NCBI RefSeq assembly: GCF_000429905.1
Contig: NZ_AUCT01000018.1
Coordinates: 1 to 64,000, forward strand
DNA length: 64,000 bases
Source: Desulfatibacillum aliphaticivorans DSM 15576
GTDB taxonomy: Bacteria > Desulfobacterota > Desulfobacteria > Desulfobacterales > Desulfatibacillaceae
Direction: 5' to 3'
Below the pieces are notes generated by a model. The model was given only the letters and a program-made list of their open reading frames with translations. It did no database searches and had not been told where the DNA came from. Both the position numbers and the translations under genes were made by a program. Position 1 is the stretch's first letter. Every line of letters starts with the position of its first letter. Below are positions 62,301 to 64,000 of this stretch, piece by piece.

Positions 62301-64000
62301 TCAGCTTGCAGGATCCTTTTTGATTCTGAGCGCCAGTTCGGCCAACTGCTCGAAAGCCACCTCGGAAGGGGCGTCCGTAAGCAGGCATGCGGCCTTTTGG
62401 GTCTTGGGAAAGGGAATAATGTCCCTGATGGAATTCTCGCCGCTCAGGAGCATGATCAAGCGGTCAAACCCAAAGGCCAGTCCCCCGTGGGGAGGCGCGC
62501 CGAATGCCAGGGCTTTCAGCAGGAATCCGAATTTCTCCTCGGCTTCCTCTTGCCCCAGGCCCAACATGTTAAACACCTTTTCCTGCATTTCCGGCTGATG
62601 GATACGAATGCTGCCGCCGCCAAGCTCGGTTCCGTTCAGGACCATATCGTAAGCCCGGGAGCGAACCGCGCCGGGATCGGTCTCCAACAGGTCCAGGTCT
62701 TCTTCCATGGGCGCGGTGAAAGGATGGTGCAGGGCCACATACCTTTTTTCCGTCTCGTCGTATTCCACCAGGGGGAACTCGGTCACCCACACAAAGCGGA
62801 ATTCGTTTTCGTCGATCAGGCCAAGCTCCTTGGCCACCCGGTTTCTCAGGTGTCCCAAGGCGTCGTTGGTGACCTTGACGTTATCCGCCACAAAGAAGAT
62901 AAGGTCGCCGGGCGCCATGTCCAGGGTCTGGGCCATGGCGGCTTTCTCGTCGTCCGTGAAGAACTTGGCGATGGGCGACTGCCACGAGCCGTCCTCCTTC
63001 ACCTTGATCCAGGCCAGGCCCTTGGCGCCGTACACGGCCACAAAGGCGGTCAGATCATCTATCACCTTTCGGGAAAAGTGGGCGCATCCTTTAGCATTCA
63101 TGGCCTTGACCATGCCGCCTTTTTTCACCACCGAGGCGAAAACCTTGAAGTCCGAACCTTCCACGATGGAGGAGACCTCTTTCAACTCCAGGTCGAAGCG
63201 CAGGTCCGGCTTGTCCAGGCCGTAGCGATCCATGGCGTCCTTGTATGTCAGGCGGTCGAAAGGCGTTTTGACGTCCTTGCCCATGACGTCCTTGAACACC
63301 CTGGCGATCATCTGCTCGGCGATTCCCATGACGTCTTCCTCGCCCACAAAGGACATCTCGAGGTCGATCTGGGTGAATTCGGGCTGGCGGTCGGCGCGCA
63401 GGTCCTCGTCGCGGAAGCAGCGGACGATCTGGTAATACCGGTCGTAGCCCGCCACCATCAAAAGCTGCTTGAAAAGCTGAGGGCTTTGGGGCAGCGCGTA
63501 AAACAAGCCGGTGTTCACGCGGCTGGGCACCAGATAATCGCGGGCGCCTTCGGGCGTGCTTTTGGTCAGGACCGGGGTTTCGATGTCCAGGAACTCGTTT
63601 TCGTTCAGAAAAGCGCGGACGCACGCCCCCACGTGATGGCGGAGCATGATGTTCTTGGCGATGCGGGGCCTGCGAAGATCCAGGTACCGGTATTCCAGGC
63701 GCAGGTTTTCCGAGACCTCCACGTTGTCCTCGACCATGAACGGAGGGGTCTTGGACTTGTTGAGGATCTTCAACTCGGAAACCATGATCTCGATCTCGCC
63801 GGTTTCCATCTTGGGATTGACCATGCCGTCCGGGCGCTCCAGAACTTCGCCCTGCACGGCGATGACCCATTCGCTGCGGATTGTATCGGCCAGCTTGTGC
63901 ACGTCCGCGTTATGTTCCGGGTTAAACACCACCTGGGTGACCCCGTACCGGTCGCGCAGGTCGATAAAAATAACGCCGCCGTGATCGCGCCAACGCTGGG
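62301..64000 (-). CDS. aspS: Aspartyl-tRNA synthetase, partial (N-terminus outside)
   Basis: The frame runs to the window edge, so only the N-terminal part (anticodon-binding domain start) is missing. About 566 codons are visible. The text WRDHGGVIFIDLRDRYGVTQ is the first anticodon-domain part. Class II motifs follow: FRDEDLRADRQPEFTQIDLE (motif 2), and GLAFGFDRLIMLLSGENS with IRDIIPFPK at the C-terminus (motif 3). The GAD insert domain of the bacterial type is present (the large middle part). It charges tRNA-Asp (and possibly tRNA-Asn, as no separate test can be made). The frame downstream of moaA is separated by about 115 bases. Confidence 0.95.
   Translation of the reverse strand, partial: QRWRDHGGVIFIDLRDRYGVTQVVFNPEHNADVHKLADTIRSEWVIAVQGEVLERPDGMVNPKMETGEIEIMVSELKILNKSKTPPFMVEDNVEVSENLRLEYRYLDLRRPRIAKNIMLRHHVGACVRAFLNENEFLDIETPVLTKSTPEGARDYLVPSRVNTGLFYALPQSPQLFKQLLMVAGYDRYYQIVRCFRDEDLRADRQPEFTQIDLEMSFVGEEDVMGIAEQMIARVFKDVMGKDVKTPFDRLTYKDAMDRYGLDKPDLRFDLELKEVSSIVEGSDFKVFASVVKKGGMVKAMNAKGCAHFSRKVIDDLTAFVAVYGAKGLAWIKVKEDGSWQSPIAKFFTDDEKAAMAQTLDMAPGDLIFFVADNVKVTNDALGHLRNRVAKELGLIDENEFRFVWVTEFPLVEYDETEKRYVALHHPFTAPMEEDLDLLETDPGAVRSRAYDMVLNGTELGGGSIRIHQPEMQEKVFNMLGLGQEEAEEKFGFLLKALAFGAPPHGGLAFGFDRLIMLLSGENSIRDIIPFPKTQKAACLLTDAPSEVAFEQLAELALRIKKDPAS

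Noticed and set aside
1..64000. tRNA, rRNA or CRISPR features
   Set aside because: I scanned the spacers for T-arm sequences, rRNA text and spaced direct repeats and saw none.

Overview
The window reads as chromosomal DNA of a strictly anaerobic, sulfate-reducer-like deltaproteobacterium (Desulfobacterota). It looks closest to Desulfobacteraceae such as Desulfatibacillum. That placement is inferred from content: a KorDABC-type 2-oxoacid:ferredoxin oxidoreductase, an oxygen-sensitive 4-hydroxybutyryl-CoA dehydratase, a fused B12-dependent acyl-CoA mutase (IcmF), FeoAB with its Cys-rich partner, MoaA, many short zinc-ribbon proteins and a set of dispersed GC-rich palindromic repeats. No rRNA, tRNA or CRISPR array was recognised.

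Layout. 1-1.3 kb: the end of an IS66-type element (tnpA leaves the window) that has cut into an AT-rich zinc-cluster gene. 1.6-2.9 kb: an outer-membrane barrel protein and an unknown gene. 3.2-9.5 kb: a three-gene signalling cassette, Ser/Thr kinase - SPFH/coiled-coil protein - Ser/Thr kinase with FHA, all carrying zinc ribbons. 9.6-17.8 kb: an EamA exporter, a DUF3047 protein, a Crp/Fnr regulator overlapping a YqaA membrane protein, an alpha/beta hydrolase, an unknown gene, a ROK protein, and a metallo-beta-lactamase-fold lipoprotein divergent from a TetR regulator with two palindromes between them. 17.8-25.1 kb: korDABC, a stress protein, an ACT protein, a cold-shock protein and FabH. 25.4-29.4 kb: a GEMM-I (c-di-GMP) riboswitch before a small secreted protein, a response regulator that looks like a collapsed hybrid kinase, and a GntR-SDR-unknown operon with a FadR-like operator. 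29.9-34.8 kb: a pentapeptide-repeat ion channel, a zinc-ribbon protein, and TetR / 4-hydroxybutyryl-CoA dehydratase. 34.8-41.6 kb: a DtxR-controlled-looking metal locus (FeoA, FeoB, NikL-like and DUF4198 proteins, FeoB-associated protein, DUF1007, NicO permease). 41.7-45.8 kb: a full SiaABCD module plus an HD-GYP protein. 46.5-52.7 kb: a PHP-RNase III fusion overlapping dksA, Cys-rich small proteins, an HD-domain gene and polA. 52.8-64 kb: a TPR lipoprotein-like gene, transketolase, a structured element, TetR-IcmF, moaA with an apparent ATT start, and a partial aspS.

How the parts connect. Three elements of one c-di-GMP circuit lie within 20 kb: a synthase with an inhibitory site (SiaD), an HD-GYP phosphodiesterase and a GEMM-I sensor. 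Several catabolic genes each sit beside a dedicated TetR or GntR regulator with a visible palindromic operator (17.1, 27.1, 33.2 and 56.8 kb), a layout suited to fatty or organic acid degradation genes that are switched singly. The most notable items are the kinase-SPFH-kinase cassette, the PHP-RNase III fusion, the GEMM-I/secreted-protein unit, the SiaABCD-HD-GYP operon and the pentapeptide-gated-looking channel.
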